DNA of 64,000 nt from Nitratireductor soli (GCF_001050155.1 NZ_LFVY01000003.1:248001-312000), one strand, 5' to 3'. Shown: positions 9,141-17,872, counted from the first letter of the stretch. Program-made: numbers and translations. The notes: a model not told the origin generated them from the letters alone.

Positions 9141-10115
9141 CTAGCCCAGCGTCATTCGCAGGCGCTCGAGCCTCGCCGCGCGCTCACGGCGTGCATCAAG
9201 CGCTTCTTCCATGCTCACCCGGCGAAAGCGCGTCGGCGTGTTGGGCTGCAATTGGCCGATCAGATCCATGTCGGCCGAGATCACGGTGCCGATCATGAAA
9301 TAGCCGCCACCGGAGACCGCATCGCGATGCAGGATGATCGGCTCGGTGCCACCCGGCACCTGCACAGATCCGTAGGGGTAACAGCTGTCGACGATGTTCG
9401 ACGGATCCGACCCGGCGCCGAACGGCTGTTCACGTTCGATGAATTCCAGCGGTGTGCCGCCCCTGAACCGGTATCCCATGCGATCAGCTTCCGGCGCCAC
9501 CTTCCATTCCTCATTGAAGAACCGGTCGAGCGACTCCGTTGTGACGCGATGGTCATACAGTCCCGGGAGGATGCGGAGCTCGACCGGCATCGGGGCTTTG
9601 CGGCGCAGATCGTCCGGCACGGATTTTCCTGCCTCTGGCGAACCACCGCTTTCACCGACGGGCAGCGCGTCGCCAGCCGCAATCGCCCGGCCGTTGAAGC
9701 CGCCAAGGGCGCCGATGGGATAGGTGGAGCGGCTGCCGAGCGCAACGGGCACATCGATGCCGCCTGCCACCGCGATGTAGATGCGCGCTCCGGCGGTCAG
9801 GAAATCGAAGCTGAGCACCTGCCCGGCCCTGACTGCGAGCGCCGTCCAGCCCGGCTGCGCCTCCCCGTCGATCCTGACGGGCATGTCGGCGCCGGTGACG
9901 GCCACAACCGTGTCGGCCTGGAACTCGATCGTCGGTCCGACGAAGACCGCCTCGAGCCCCGCCGCGCCCTCGTCATTTCCGACAAGCAGGTTTGCCGCGC
10001 GCATGGCGAAGCGATCCATCGCGCCGGAAACAGGAATGCCAAGATGGAAATAGCCTGGGCGGCCGAGGTCCTGAACGCTGGTCAGAAGACCCGGATTGAG
10101 CACTTTAATCGTCAT
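9141..10115 (-). CDS. pxpC: Biotin-dependent carboxyltransferase / 5-oxoprolinase subunit C homologue
   Basis: Homologue of PxpC/KipA, 324 residues, beginning with the family motif LNPGLLTSVQDLGRPGY and containing GIPVSGAMD. In E. coli PxpC works with PxpA and PxpB to hydrolyse 5-oxoproline with ATP. The same fold is the carboxyltransferase half of urea carboxylase. It overlaps the pxpB homologue by 11 bases, so the two subunits are probably made in equal amounts. It is the last gene of a five-gene operon that also encodes biotin carboxylase and biotin carrier subunits, which argues for a biotin-dependent reaction here. Confidence 0.9.
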   Translation of the reverse strand: MTIKVLNPGLLTSVQDLGRPGYFHLGIPVSGAMDRFAMRAANLLVGNDEGAAGLEAVFVGPTIEFQADTVVAVTGADMPVRIDGEAQPGWTALAVRAGQVLSFDFLTAGARIYIAVAGGIDVPVALGSRSTYPIGALGGFNGRAIAAGDALPVGESGGSPEAGKSVPDDLRRKAPMPVELRILPGLYDHRVTTESLDRFFNEEWKVAPEADRMGYRFRGGTPLEFIEREQPFGAGSDPSNIVDSCYPYGSVQVPGGTEPIILHRDAVSGGGYFMIGTVISADMDLIGQLQPNTPTRFRRVSMEEALDARRERAARLERLRMTLG

Positions 10116-10980
10116 TGATCATGCCCTCCAGCCGCGCGTTGTAGCCCCTGATATCCGCGTTGAAAGCGCGCAGGTCGAAGTCGATTTCGCGGATCTTCGG
10201 CGTGTATGTGTTGGCCTCCACCGCCTTCACGGTGCGGTCATACTCCGCACGGTCGATCGGCCTGAACTTGACGATGTCGCCGGGACGGAAAAACACCATG
10301 AAATCGCTCAGATAATTGGCCTGCTGGTCCGGATCGAAGATCGGCATGGGCGTGATGCCGAACATCTGGTAGCCACCCGCACCGCGCACCGAGTAGATGC
10401 AGGAGAAGCAACCGCCATAGCCGACCGTGAGCTTGGGCGTGTCGGTGCGGGGCCGCAGATATTTCGGTACCTGGATCTGCCGCTCGCGCTCGACCATCTG
10501 GTACATGAACGGCAGGCCCGCGACGAAGCCGACCATGGAAACGAACCAGGGCGAGCCCGCGTGCGCCGCGATGAAAGCTTCGACGCTGTCATAGCCGTTG
10601 ATGCGCGCCGCATATTCGAGATCGCTCGCCTGCGGATCCTGATGACGCTCGCGAAACCGCATCAGCGTCTCGTGGGTCCAGGGGTCCTGGTAGTAGACGG
10701 GTATTTCGATCAGCCGCGTCTGCAGAACCGGGTCCGCGCCTTCCGCTTCAGCCTCGATGGATTGCATCGTCTGCAGAAGCGTCTCCGGCGCGATGATATC
10801 CGGATTGAACTTCACCTGAAAGGAGGCGTTGGCCGGACAGACCTCGGTCACGCCGTCGATTGCGCGCTCTGAGATGATGCGGGTCATCGAGAGGCTCTTG
10901 AAGAATGCGTCGAGGGACATTTCTTCGTCGACTTCGACGAACAGGTGTTCGTCGCCGCCGAATGTGTAGCGCGGCTTCAT
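10105..10980 (-). CDS. pxpB: 5-oxoprolinase subunit B / KipI-type carboxyltransferase homologue
   Basis: PxpB/KipI homologue of 291 residues, somewhat longer than the usual 215-240. The C-terminal half has the conserved GFVAGLPFMY and YSVRGAGGYQMFGITPMPIFD motifs of the family. Its ATG shares the last base of the biotin carboxylase stop (TGATG arrangement at 10980), so translation is coupled. With PxpC it should form the carboxyltransferase-like heterodimer. The extra N-terminal portion and the C-terminal helical tail are larger than in Bacillus KipI; their role is not known. Confidence 0.88.
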   Translation of the reverse strand: MKPRYTFGGDEHLFVEVDEEMSLDAFFKSLSMTRIISERAIDGVTEVCPANASFQVKFNPDIIAPETLLQTMQSIEAEAEGADPVLQTRLIEIPVYYQDPWTHETLMRFRERHQDPQASDLEYAARINGYDSVEAFIAAHAGSPWFVSMVGFVAGLPFMYQMVERERQIQVPKYLRPRTDTPKLTVGYGGCFSCIYSVRGAGGYQMFGITPMPIFDPDQQANYLSDFMVFFRPGDIVKFRPIDRAEYDRTVKAVEANTYTPKIREIDFDLRAFNADIRGYNARLEGMINDD

Positions 10981-12353
10981 CAGGCGTTCTCCGTTTCGCT
11001 CAGCGGAGCACCGGCAAGCCAGCCCTCCAGATATTTGGTGTGAAACGCGCCCGCGATGACATCGGGATTGGCGGCAATGGCCAGATGCAGGGGCACGGTG
11101 GTCTTGATGCCGCCGATAACGAGTGCCCCGAGCGCCTGCTCCATGCGTCGAATGGCGTCTGCCCGGTCAACCCCGCGGACGATCATCTTGCCGAGCAGTG
11201 AATCGTAGAATGGCGGAACGAAATAGCCGTCATAGAGCATGGTGTCGAAGCGAACGCCCTCGCCCTCCGGCACCGACAGCCCGCTGATCTGGCCCGGCGA
11301 CGGCAGAAAATTCTGCGCCGGGTCTTCCGCATTGATGCGGCATTCGATGGCATGCCCTTCGACATGCACATCATCCTGCGCGATGGAGAGCTTTTCACCG
11401 CCGGCGATGCGCAGCATCTCGGCAACCAGGTCGATGCCCGTGACCATCTCGGTGACGGGATGCTCCACCTGGATACGCGTGTTCATCTCGATGAAGTAGA
11501 AGGCCTGCGTGTCGGCATCGTAGAGATATTCGACCGTACCCGCGCCCCGGTAACCCACGGATTTCGCCAGCGCCACGGCACACTCGGTCAACGCGGCCCG
11601 CACCGTTGGGGAAAGACCGAAAGCCGGGGCCTCCTCCCACACCTTCTGCCGGCGGCGCTGCAGCGAACATTCGCGCTCGTAGCAGTGAATGACATTGTCG
11701 CCGTCACCCAGGATCTGCACCTCGATATGCCGGGCATTCTCGATGACCTTTTCGATATAGAGCCCGCCATCCCCGAAGGCTGCCCGCGCCTCGGAGGCGG
11801 CTTGCGGAAACTGCTTCTCGAAGGCTGCAAAGTCCTCCGCGATTCGGATGCCGCGACCGCCGCCACCTGCCGCGGCCTTGATCATCACCGGAAAGCCGAT
11901 CTCCTCGACCAGCGCGCGCGCCTCGTCGAGATCAGCGACCCGCCCATGGCTGCCCGGCACGGTCGGCACGCCCGCTTGGCGGGCGACGTCACGGGCAGCG
12001 ACCTTGTCGCCCAACAGGCGAATGGCTTCGGCATCCGGACCGACAAAGATCATGCCCGCTTCCACAACGGCATCCGCGAATTCGGCATTCTCCGCTAAAA
12101 AACCGTAGCCGGGATGGATGGCGTCGACGTCCTTCTCTTTCGCGGCGGCGATGATGGCCCCAATGTCCAGATAGGATTTCGCGGCGGGCGGCGGGCCGAT
12201 GAGCACGGCATCGTCCGCCAATTTGACGGCGAGGGAATCGGCGTCGGCGGCGCTATGCGCCTGAACGGTGCGGATGCCGAGCGCCTGCGCCGCCCGGATG
12301 ATGCGGACCGCGATCTCGCCCCGATTGGCGATCAGGAGAGAACCGATGGCCAT
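10980..12353 (-). CDS. Biotin carboxylase subunit (AccC-like)
   Basis: Catalyses ATP-dependent carboxylation of biotin on the carrier protein. The 457-residue sequence has the three biotin-carboxylase blocks: N-terminal LLIANRGEIAVRI, the ATP-grasp Gly-rich loop AAAGGGGRGIRI (about 165), the ERECSLQRRRQK block, and the active-site EMNTRIQVEHPVTE. The length equals that of AccC. The essential accC of fatty-acid synthesis normally sits next to accB elsewhere; this copy lies in a pxp operon and is probably a paralogue dedicated to the neighbouring carboxyltransferase. Confidence 0.93.
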   Translation of the reverse strand: MAIGSLLIANRGEIAVRIIRAAQALGIRTVQAHSAADADSLAVKLADDAVLIGPPPAAKSYLDIGAIIAAAKEKDVDAIHPGYGFLAENAEFADAVVEAGMIFVGPDAEAIRLLGDKVAARDVARQAGVPTVPGSHGRVADLDEARALVEEIGFPVMIKAAAGGGGRGIRIAEDFAAFEKQFPQAASEARAAFGDGGLYIEKVIENARHIEVQILGDGDNVIHCYERECSLQRRRQKVWEEAPAFGLSPTVRAALTECAVALAKSVGYRGAGTVEYLYDADTQAFYFIEMNTRIQVEHPVTEMVTGIDLVAEMLRIAGGEKLSIAQDDVHVEGHAIECRINAEDPAQNFLPSPGQISGLSVPEGEGVRFDTMLYDGYFVPPFYDSLLGKMIVRGVDRADAIRRMEQALGALVIGGIKTTVPLHLAIAANPDVIAGAFHTKYLEGWLAGAPLSETENA

Positions 12354-12358
12354 GCCGC

Positions 12359-12601
12359 CTACCCCTCCAGTTCGGCGACGACCTGCCCGGCCATGACCGC
12401 ATCGGCATCTTCCAGCAGGAAACGGACTGATTTTCCCGGTTCCAGTGCTGCGACTTCATGGAAGCTTTTCATGACTTCGATGAGCCCCACCACATCACCG
12501 GCGGAAACATCATCGCCATCGGTCTTGAAGGGCGGGCTTTCCGGGGAGGGCTTCCGGTAGAAAATCCCTGGCATCGGCGCCCTGATTTCGACCTTGCTCA
12601 T
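12359..12601 (-). CDS. Small biotin carboxyl carrier protein
   Basis: An 80-residue biotinyl domain. The lysine to be biotinylated is in EVMKSF (the usual EAMKM with V and S replacements), and the partner strand APMPGIFYR is typical. It is only the carrier domain, without the long N-terminal part of AccB, so it is likely a dedicated shuttle between the AccC-like and PxpBC-like subunits. It lies five bases before the biotin carboxylase start. The change of the residue after the lysine from M to S is within what biotin and lipoyl domains tolerate, but modification should be confirmed. Confidence 0.88.
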   Translation of the reverse strand: MSKVEIRAPMPGIFYRKPSPESPPFKTDGDDVSAGDVVGLIEVMKSFHEVAALEPGKSVRFLLEDADAVMAGQVVAELEG

Positions 12602-12630
12602 GCGTACTCCCCTTTTTACCTTCTGGCGCT

Positions 12631-13410
12631 CTAACGCCCCAGCATTTGTGAGACCGGGACGATTCTGATCCCGCTTTCCGTCAGGTGACGGCGCAAGGCG
12701 GTAGCGATCTCGGTGGAACCGAGCGTATCGGAATGAAAGCAGATGGATTCGAATTCGATATCGACTTCATTGCCATTGACGGTGGCCACCTTTCCCATCC
12801 GGCAGGCCTTGACCACCTTCTCGGCAATCGCCTCCGGATCGAGGCGCCCCACCCTGCGCGTGAAGACGATGGAGCCGTCGTCAGCGTAATCGCGGTCCGC
12901 GAAGAACTCGCGGATCACCGGCTGGCCCGCCGCCTTGGCGATCTCGTAGGTGACCGACATGCCCATGCAGAAGATGGCCGTATCGGGTTGGACTTCGCGC
13001 ATGTAGCGCACGAAGGCATCGGAGAATTCCTCGTTCACCGCCAATTCCATGTAGAGCGCGCCATGCGGCTTCACATGCTGGAGGGAGGTTCCGTGACGCT
13101 TGGCGAACTCACGGATCGCCCCGACCTGGTAGACAATGTCGTTGACGAGTTCAGGGATGCTGCCGTCGATGCGGCGACGCCCGAATCCCTGCATATCTCG
13201 ATAGCCGGGATGCGCGCCGACGCCGACACCGTGCTCGACGGCCATGCGCACGGTGCGATCCATCAGGCTCGGGTCTCCGGCGTGGAAGCCGGTGGCAATG
13301 TTCGCGGAACTGACGAACTGGATCAGGGTGTCGTCGTCGGTCTCGCGCAACTGCCATACGCCGAAACCTTCACCCATGTCGCAATTGACGTCGATCGCCT
13401 GCACGGCCAT
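12631..13410 (-). CDS. pxpA: 5-oxoprolinase subunit A, LamB/YcsF family
   Basis: LamB/YcsF protein of 259 residues with DVNCDMGEGFG at the N-terminus, SANIATGFHAGDP near residue 37, AHPGYRDMQGFGRR and VKPHGALY, all family hallmarks with metal- or substrate-binding Asp and His residues. In known systems PxpA opens the activated lactam ring of 5-oxoproline. It is the promoter-proximal gene of the pxpA-BCCP-BC-pxpB-pxpC operon and is divergent from a LysR gene. The enzyme class is firm; 5-oxoproline as substrate is inference because of the biotin partners. Confidence 0.92.
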   Translation of the reverse strand: MAVQAIDVNCDMGEGFGVWQLRETDDDTLIQFVSSANIATGFHAGDPSLMDRTVRMAVEHGVGVGAHPGYRDMQGFGRRRIDGSIPELVNDIVYQVGAIREFAKRHGTSLQHVKPHGALYMELAVNEEFSDAFVRYMREVQPDTAIFCMGMSVTYEIAKAAGQPVIREFFADRDYADDGSIVFTRRVGRLDPEAIAEKVVKACRMGKVATVNGNEVDIEFESICFHSDTLGSTEIATALRRHLTESGIRIVPVSQMLGR

Positions 13411-13500
13411 GCGACACTCCCGGCTCTGGCCCGCTGACCTTTTCGGTTTTTGGCAGGCGTCTGTTCCACTTGCAGGCAGCCTAGGAGAAGAAAATGGCGA

Positions 13501-13520
13501 TTGGAAATTCTATTTTCAAA
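13501..13520. promoter_or_regulatory. Candidate LysR operator in the pxpA-lysR intergenic region
   Basis: The 20 bases here form an imperfect inverted repeat (TTGGAAAT against ATTTTCAA, 6 of 8 paired) and contain a T-N11-A arrangement, the classic LysR recognition motif. They lie in the AT-rich centre of the 180-base divergent region, 71 bases before the LysR start. The motif is visible; binding is inferred. Confidence 0.4.
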
Positions 13521-13590
13521 TGCTCTAATATCAAAAAAACAGATACTGGACACGAGCATCGCGAGGCCTGTCGGGCAAGGGAGGAAGGCA

Positions 13591-14535
13591 ATGTCGATCA
13601 GTCTGCGCCAAATCCGCTATTTCGTGGCAACTGCCGAACTCGGCCAGATTTCCCAGGCGGCGGTCGAACTGTCGATCTCGCAATCGGCGGTGACGACGGC
13701 GGTCCGTGAACTCGAGCGTACGGTCAATCTCCAGCTTTTTCATCGCTCGACAAGCGGCATGGACCTTACGCCTGCGGGCCGAGAGTTTCTGTTTCATGCC
13801 TACGATATCTTGCAGAAGGTGCATGAGGCGACGCATCTCACCATTCCATCCGGCAGTGTGGAGGGCCGTCTTTCAGTCGCCGCGACCTACACGGTGATGG
13901 GCTACTTCCTGCCCGACCATCTGCAAAGGCTGCAGCGCAGTTTTCCCGGCCTCGACATCCAGCTTTTCGAACTCAACCGCGAAGCGATCGAGGAAGGGCT
14001 TCTCAACGAACGCTACGACATCGCCGTTGTCCTGACCTCGAACATCCACGATCCGCAGATCGCCAGCGAGACCATGATCAGCTCGACGCGTCGCCTCTGG
14101 GTGCCATCGCGACACCCCTTTCTCCAGAAGGCGCGCGTCAGTCTGTCAGACGTGACGCACGAGCCATACATCATGCTGACGGTCGACGAGGCAGCCAACA
14201 CCTCGCTCGGATACTGGAGCACAACGCACTACCGCCCGAACGTGAAGCTGCGCACCTCCTCGGTGGAAGCGGTGCGTTCCATGGTCGCCAGCGGCCAGGG
14301 CGTGGCGATCCTCTCCGACATGGTCTATCGCCCCTGGTCGCTAGAAGGCCAGAGGCTGGAGACCATCGTGCTGAAGGAGAACATCCCGGCGATGAATGTC
14401 GGCCTGGCTTGGGCGCGAAACGCCAAGTTCAGCAAGCCCATGGAGGCTTTCCGAGCCTACTTCAGGCAAGCTTTTCATATTCCTCAAATGAGGACGACTG
14501 CTGTGCCGATGAAATCGGCAGGGACTGCGAGGTAA
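13591..14535 (+). CDS. LysR-family regulator of the pxp-type operon
   Basis: A 314-residue LysR transcription factor. The N-terminal helix-turn-helix reads AELGQISQAAVELSISQSAVTTAVRELE, and a type-2 periplasmic-binding fold follows. The ATG at 13591 has a near-perfect GGGAGGAAGG ribosome site; the longer reading from 13450 lacks one. Divergent orientation to pxpA suggests it controls that operon in response to the lactam or a breakdown product. The C-terminal 20 residues after about 295 are Thr/Ala-rich and not typical of the fold. Confidence 0.92.
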   Translation: MSISLRQIRYFVATAELGQISQAAVELSISQSAVTTAVRELERTVNLQLFHRSTSGMDLTPAGREFLFHAYDILQKVHEATHLTIPSGSVEGRLSVAATYTVMGYFLPDHLQRLQRSFPGLDIQLFELNREAIEEGLLNERYDIAVVLTSNIHDPQIASETMISSTRRLWVPSRHPFLQKARVSLSDVTHEPYIMLTVDEAANTSLGYWSTTHYRPNVKLRTSSVEAVRSMVASGQGVAILSDMVYRPWSLEGQRLETIVLKENIPAMNVGLAWARNAKFSKPMEAFRAYFRQAFHIPQMRTTAVPMKSAGTAR

Positions 14536-14806
14536 AGCATGGCTCTGTTGAATGCGCCTCGGCTTTGAACATTTGTCATTTTCAAATAGCTAATGTAACA
14601 TTGCCGATCGAAACGCCCTCCATATATGCATCATCATGGAAACGGGCAGCGTCCCGCCAGTCCGTTGGGTCGCGCGACCCGGGCCGCACGTGGTATCGAT
14701 CGGGCGAACAAAAAACTTGCCGGCCGCGCAATCGCGGGAAAACAAGGAAGCGTGGTGGAATGGTGAATCGTCTGAAAACCCTTCCGCTCCCGAATGCTGA
14801 GGCGAC
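14536..14806. other. Intergenic region upstream of the Na/Pi transporter gene
   Basis: No gene is supported in these 271 bases. They contain an AT-rich stretch (14570-14600) suitable for a promoter and a perfect 14-bp palindrome GGGTCGCGCGACCC at 14667-14680. TGTCAT- and TGTAAC-like words at 14574 and 14594 are not spaced as a Pho box. Confidence 0.5.
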
Positions 14807-16471
14807 ATGAGCGGTTCCGTCTTCTTTTTGCACATGGCAGGCGCGGTGGCGCTGCTGCTGTGGGCGACGCGCATGGTGCGCACGGGCGTCGAGCGCGCCT
14901 ATGGCAATGTGCTGCGCCAGCGCCTGCGCCGGACGCTCGGAAATCCGCTTCTCGCCGCACTGACCGGGCTGGCGCTCGCCGTTGCCCTGCAGAGTTCCAC
15001 CGCGGTCACGCTGCTCGTCGGGTCTTTCGCCGGGCTCGGCATCGTCACCGGCCTGGCGGGCATTCTCGCCGTGCGCGGCGCCGAGGTTGGCTCTGCGCTG
15101 GTCGTCAAGATCCTCAGTTTCGACCTCACCCTTTTGGTGCCGCTATGCCTGTTGGCCGGGACGGTGATCTTCCTCGCCACAGAACGGCGGCAGTGGCGGC
15201 AGCTTGGCCGCATCCTGGTTGGCGTCGGCCTTTTGATCCTGTCGCTGGAGATGATGGGCGAAGCCTCCGAGCCGCTGCGCCAGAGCACCATCGTGCCGCT
15301 GATCGTCGGCTATCTGTCGGGCGATCCGATCACCGCCTTCCTGCTGGCCGCAGTCGTTACCTACCTGTTCCATTCGAGCATCGCCGCCGTGCTGCTGCTC
15401 ACCACCTTCGCCGCGCGCGGCATCGTCTCGCCGGAACTGGGCATCGTCATGGTGCTTGGCGTCAATCTCGGCAGTTCCTTCATCGCGCCGATGCTGACGC
15501 GCTCGGCGCCGCCGGCCTATCGCGTCGTGCCGCTCGGCAATCTTCTGATGCGCGGCGTCGGCTCGGTGGTATTGCTTGCGGCCTTCATCCTGTTCGACCC
15601 GTCGCTGGAGCGGCTCGGCACCGACCCGGCCGACCGCATCATCCACGCGCACATCGCCTTCAACATCCTGATCCTGCTCGCCGGCATCCCCCTGTCGCGT
15701 CTGGTGCTGAAGGCGACGGAAGCGATCGTCAAGCTGCAGGCCGGCCCGAGCGAGAACGATGCCGCCCCGGCCGAGGAGGCAAGCGCGCTCAACGACAATG
15801 CGCTCGACAATCCGCAGCAGGCGCTGGCCAACGTCACGCGCGAAGCCGTGCGCATGTGCGAGACCATCGAGTTCATGCTGTGCCGCATCCTCGAACTCTA
15901 CGAAAAGGCCGACCGCAAGGCGATCGACACGCTGGCGGCCACGGACGACACGGTCGACAAGCGCCATGCGGCGATCAAGCTCTATCTCGCCCGCATCACC
16001 GAGCACGGCATGTCGGACGAGGAGGCGCGCCGCTGCCAGGAATTGCTGGGCGTCTGCGTCAAGCTGGAGCAGGTGGGCGACATCATCGTCCGCAACATGC
16101 TTGCGCATGTGCAGAAGAAGATGGAGCGCGGCGTCGAATTTACCGAGGAAGGCTGGCGCGAACTGTCCAGCTTCCATGCCGCGGTGCTGGCCAATGCCCG
16201 CCTCTCCTTCAATCTTCTCGTCACCCGCGACGCGGCGACCGCCCGCCAGCTGGTGATGGAAAAGGACCGGCTGCGCGATGTGGAAAAGGAAACCAGCCGA
16301 CGGCATTTCGAGCGGCTGCGCCAGGGCACGGAACAGAGCGTCGAAACCAGCTCACTGCACCTCGACACGATCCGCGACCTGAAGCAGATCAACTCGCTGC
16401 TGGCGACACTCGCCTACCCTGTTCTGGAAGAACAGGGCCAGTTGAGCGGCTCGCGGCTAAAGGCCGTTTGA
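14807..16471 (+). CDS. Na/Pi cotransporter family protein with C-terminal PhoU-like domain
   Basis: A 554-residue inner-membrane protein. The N-terminal half (about 1-310) carries two Na/Pi symporter repeats with the substrate motifs LQSSTAVTLL (near 60) and FHSSIAAVLL (near 190). The C-terminal part (about 340-545) is a soluble helical PhoU-like bundle. YjbB of E. coli has the same build and exports phosphate. The start has TGAGG five bases upstream. Its stop lies two bases from a tRNA-Arg 3' half, so the gene abuts an island junction. No phosphate gene neighbours it. Confidence 0.9.
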   Translation: MSGSVFFLHMAGAVALLLWATRMVRTGVERAYGNVLRQRLRRTLGNPLLAALTGLALAVALQSSTAVTLLVGSFAGLGIVTGLAGILAVRGAEVGSALVVKILSFDLTLLVPLCLLAGTVIFLATERRQWRQLGRILVGVGLLILSLEMMGEASEPLRQSTIVPLIVGYLSGDPITAFLLAAVVTYLFHSSIAAVLLLTTFAARGIVSPELGIVMVLGVNLGSSFIAPMLTRSAPPAYRVVPLGNLLMRGVGSVVLLAAFILFDPSLERLGTDPADRIIHAHIAFNILILLAGIPLSRLVLKATEAIVKLQAGPSENDAAPAEEASALNDNALDNPQQALANVTREAVRMCETIEFMLCRILELYEKADRKAIDTLAATDDTVDKRHAAIKLYLARITEHGMSDEEARRCQELLGVCVKLEQVGDIIVRNMLAHVQKKMERGVEFTEEGWRELSSFHAAVLANARLSFNLLVTRDAATARQLVMEKDRLRDVEKETSRRHFERLRQGTEQSVETSSLHLDTIRDLKQINSLLATLAYPVLEEQGQLSGSRLKAV

Positions 16472-16473
16472 GC

Positions 16474-16518
16474 CTCCGAAGGCAAAGGTCTCAGGTTCGA
16501 ATCCTGATAGGTGCCCCA
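16474..16518 (+). other. 3' half of tRNA-Arg(CCG): attachment-site remnant
   Basis: These 45 bases read as a tRNA from the anticodon loop onward: loop CTCCGAA with anticodon CCG (16476-16478), 3' anticodon-stem strand GGCAA, five-base variable loop AGGTC, a perfect T-arm TCAGG-TTCGAAT-CCTGA (16491-16507), acceptor strand TAGGTGC, discriminator C and encoded CCA (16516-16518). The 5' half is absent: the bases upstream are the end of the Na/Pi gene and cannot form the D arm or acceptor. Tyrosine integrases commonly cross over in the anticodon loop and leave exactly this 3' piece at one end of an island. Confidence 0.8.
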
Positions 16519-16534
16519 AATGCTCCTGGGTCCA

Positions 16535-16578
16535 TTCCGGACACATAGGTTACGGTTCATACCGGAGACATGGGTAAC
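16535..16578. repeat. Tandem imperfect repeat resembling insertion-sequence ends
   Basis: TTCCGGACACATAGGTTAC (16535-16553) and TACCGGAGACATGGGTAAC (16560-16578) are 19-base units sharing 14 bases and offset by 25. Such paired CCGGA-ACAT-GGTTAC words resemble the ends of IS481/IS3-like elements in rhizobia. No transposase accompanies them, so this is probably a solo end or scar 17 bases after the tRNA remnant. Confidence 0.45.
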
Positions 16579-16765
16579 ACTTTCGGCCCGAACGGGTTGT
16601 CGAGTGGTTCCGGTCTGCATGTCTCATTGTCGAAATATCCCAGATCATACTCCATGAAGCTGGCGAGCCAGATTCGATCCTCGACCTGTTTGATGCCGAA
16701 AGAGCTCTGGCGCCTCTTGCTCAATCCAAGCGACAAGGCGGTGTCCGCGGCGCTCTTTTTGCTGG

Positions 16766-17863
16766 CTACGACTTCATGGCCGAGTTGAAGCCGTCCAACT
16801 CCTCGCCAATCTCGACAAGGGCCTTTCTGACGATCTCCTCAACTTCCTGTCGTTTCTTCGGTGGCATCAGGTCCAGCCCCTTCAGAATCGCCTCGCGCCA
16901 TTGCTGCCCCCTGTCCCACGCTTCCGAGAACGCTATTGCAAGATCGTCCTGGCGACGAGTCGCCTCCAGTGCCTGGACAAGCAGGCTGGACTGATAAACG
17001 TCCTTTTCACGCTTGGCGACGCCGTTTGCATCTGGTCCTCTGCGGGAGGCGACGATGAGCTTGTGAACTGCATAACGTTCCGGTGACGGTACGGTTACAG
17101 GCACTCCTGAGCGATGCAGCAGCACCGTCCGGATGGGTTCGTGGATCAGGAAATCGAGGAAACGCAGAGGCTGTGCTGAAGCCCCGCCAAGTGCTGGCAT
17201 CGGACTGGCGTGGTCGGTGTAGTCATCCGATCCCCGGTTCGGCGTAAGGAACTCGACCTTGTATCTCGTTGCATTCTCGAATTGCGTCGTGTGTCCGGGA
17301 TCCGATCTGTGAGGGATTTCCCTGAAGGTTGGGTCAATCTCTCTCAAGATTTCCAGGATCGGCGGCAGGCTGTCTTCGACTGAGGAAGAGATCGAGTAGT
17401 GCTGCGCGAAATCGGCATCGCCAGTTTGCAATGAAGCACCGGGCAATCTTACGCCGAGATGTCCCGCATACGTCTGAAAAGCAACCGTACCGACGAGCAC
17501 ACCTCTTAGACGGAAGATCCCTGCTGCGCCCATGGCTTCAACTACATCGCCAGTGAACCGGTCCGGTGCAGTCAGCCCTGCTTCGCGGGTCAGCGTGGAG
17601 ACGAGTTTCCGTCGGCTGCGGAGGTCTTCCTTGATCTCTTGGAAGGCTTCAACGCGTTTCGCGATCTCGGGGTCGTCGGACGGGCCGACATACTTCCGCG
17701 TTTTCTTGGGCTGGGTTTCCTCGAAATACCAATAATCCCGCCCCTTCACCGGAACCCGGACGAAATTTCCCGCCGTTGAGAAGTCGGTTTCGAACGATGC
17801 ATCAAGGGAGCGCTGAACGAGTTCAGCATACATCGTGCGATAAACGAGATCGACCGTCTTCAT
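16766..17863 (-). CDS. GSU2403-family nucleotidyltransferase-fold protein
   Basis: A 365-residue protein of the GSU2403/NTP_transf_8 group. A YWYFEETQPKKTRKYVGP segment precedes the NT-fold core, which has the GTVAFQTYAGHLG helix and the acidic TGDADFAQ pair that should bind metal. A conserved RYAVHKLIVASRR helix follows. Related AbiEii-type NT proteins are toxins that modify tRNA or nucleotides and are held by a winged-helix AbiEi antitoxin. No antitoxin gene is visible beside this copy. The ATG at 17863 follows two large palindromes directly, suggesting operator control by a protein encoded elsewhere. Confidence 0.75.
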   Translation of the reverse strand: MKTVDLVYRTMYAELVQRSLDASFETDFSTAGNFVRVPVKGRDYWYFEETQPKKTRKYVGPSDDPEIAKRVEAFQEIKEDLRSRRKLVSTLTREAGLTAPDRFTGDVVEAMGAAGIFRLRGVLVGTVAFQTYAGHLGVRLPGASLQTGDADFAQHYSISSSVEDSLPPILEILREIDPTFREIPHRSDPGHTTQFENATRYKVEFLTPNRGSDDYTDHASPMPALGGASAQPLRFLDFLIHEPIRTVLLHRSGVPVTVPSPERYAVHKLIVASRRGPDANGVAKREKDVYQSSLLVQALEATRRQDDLAIAFSEAWDRGQQWREAILKGLDLMPPKKRQEVEEIVRKALVEIGEELDGFNSAMKS

Positions 17864-17872
17864 ACGCCGGCT

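Noticed and set aside
14574-14600. Pho box upstream of the Na/Pi transporter
   Set aside because: TGTCAT and TGTAAC words are 20 bases apart rather than 11 or 22 and lack the flanking consensus.
16420-16518. A complete tRNA overlapping the end of the Na/Pi gene
   Set aside because: The 3' half is perfect, but no 5' acceptor strand (GCACCTA), D arm or 5' anticodon-stem strand can be found upstream.
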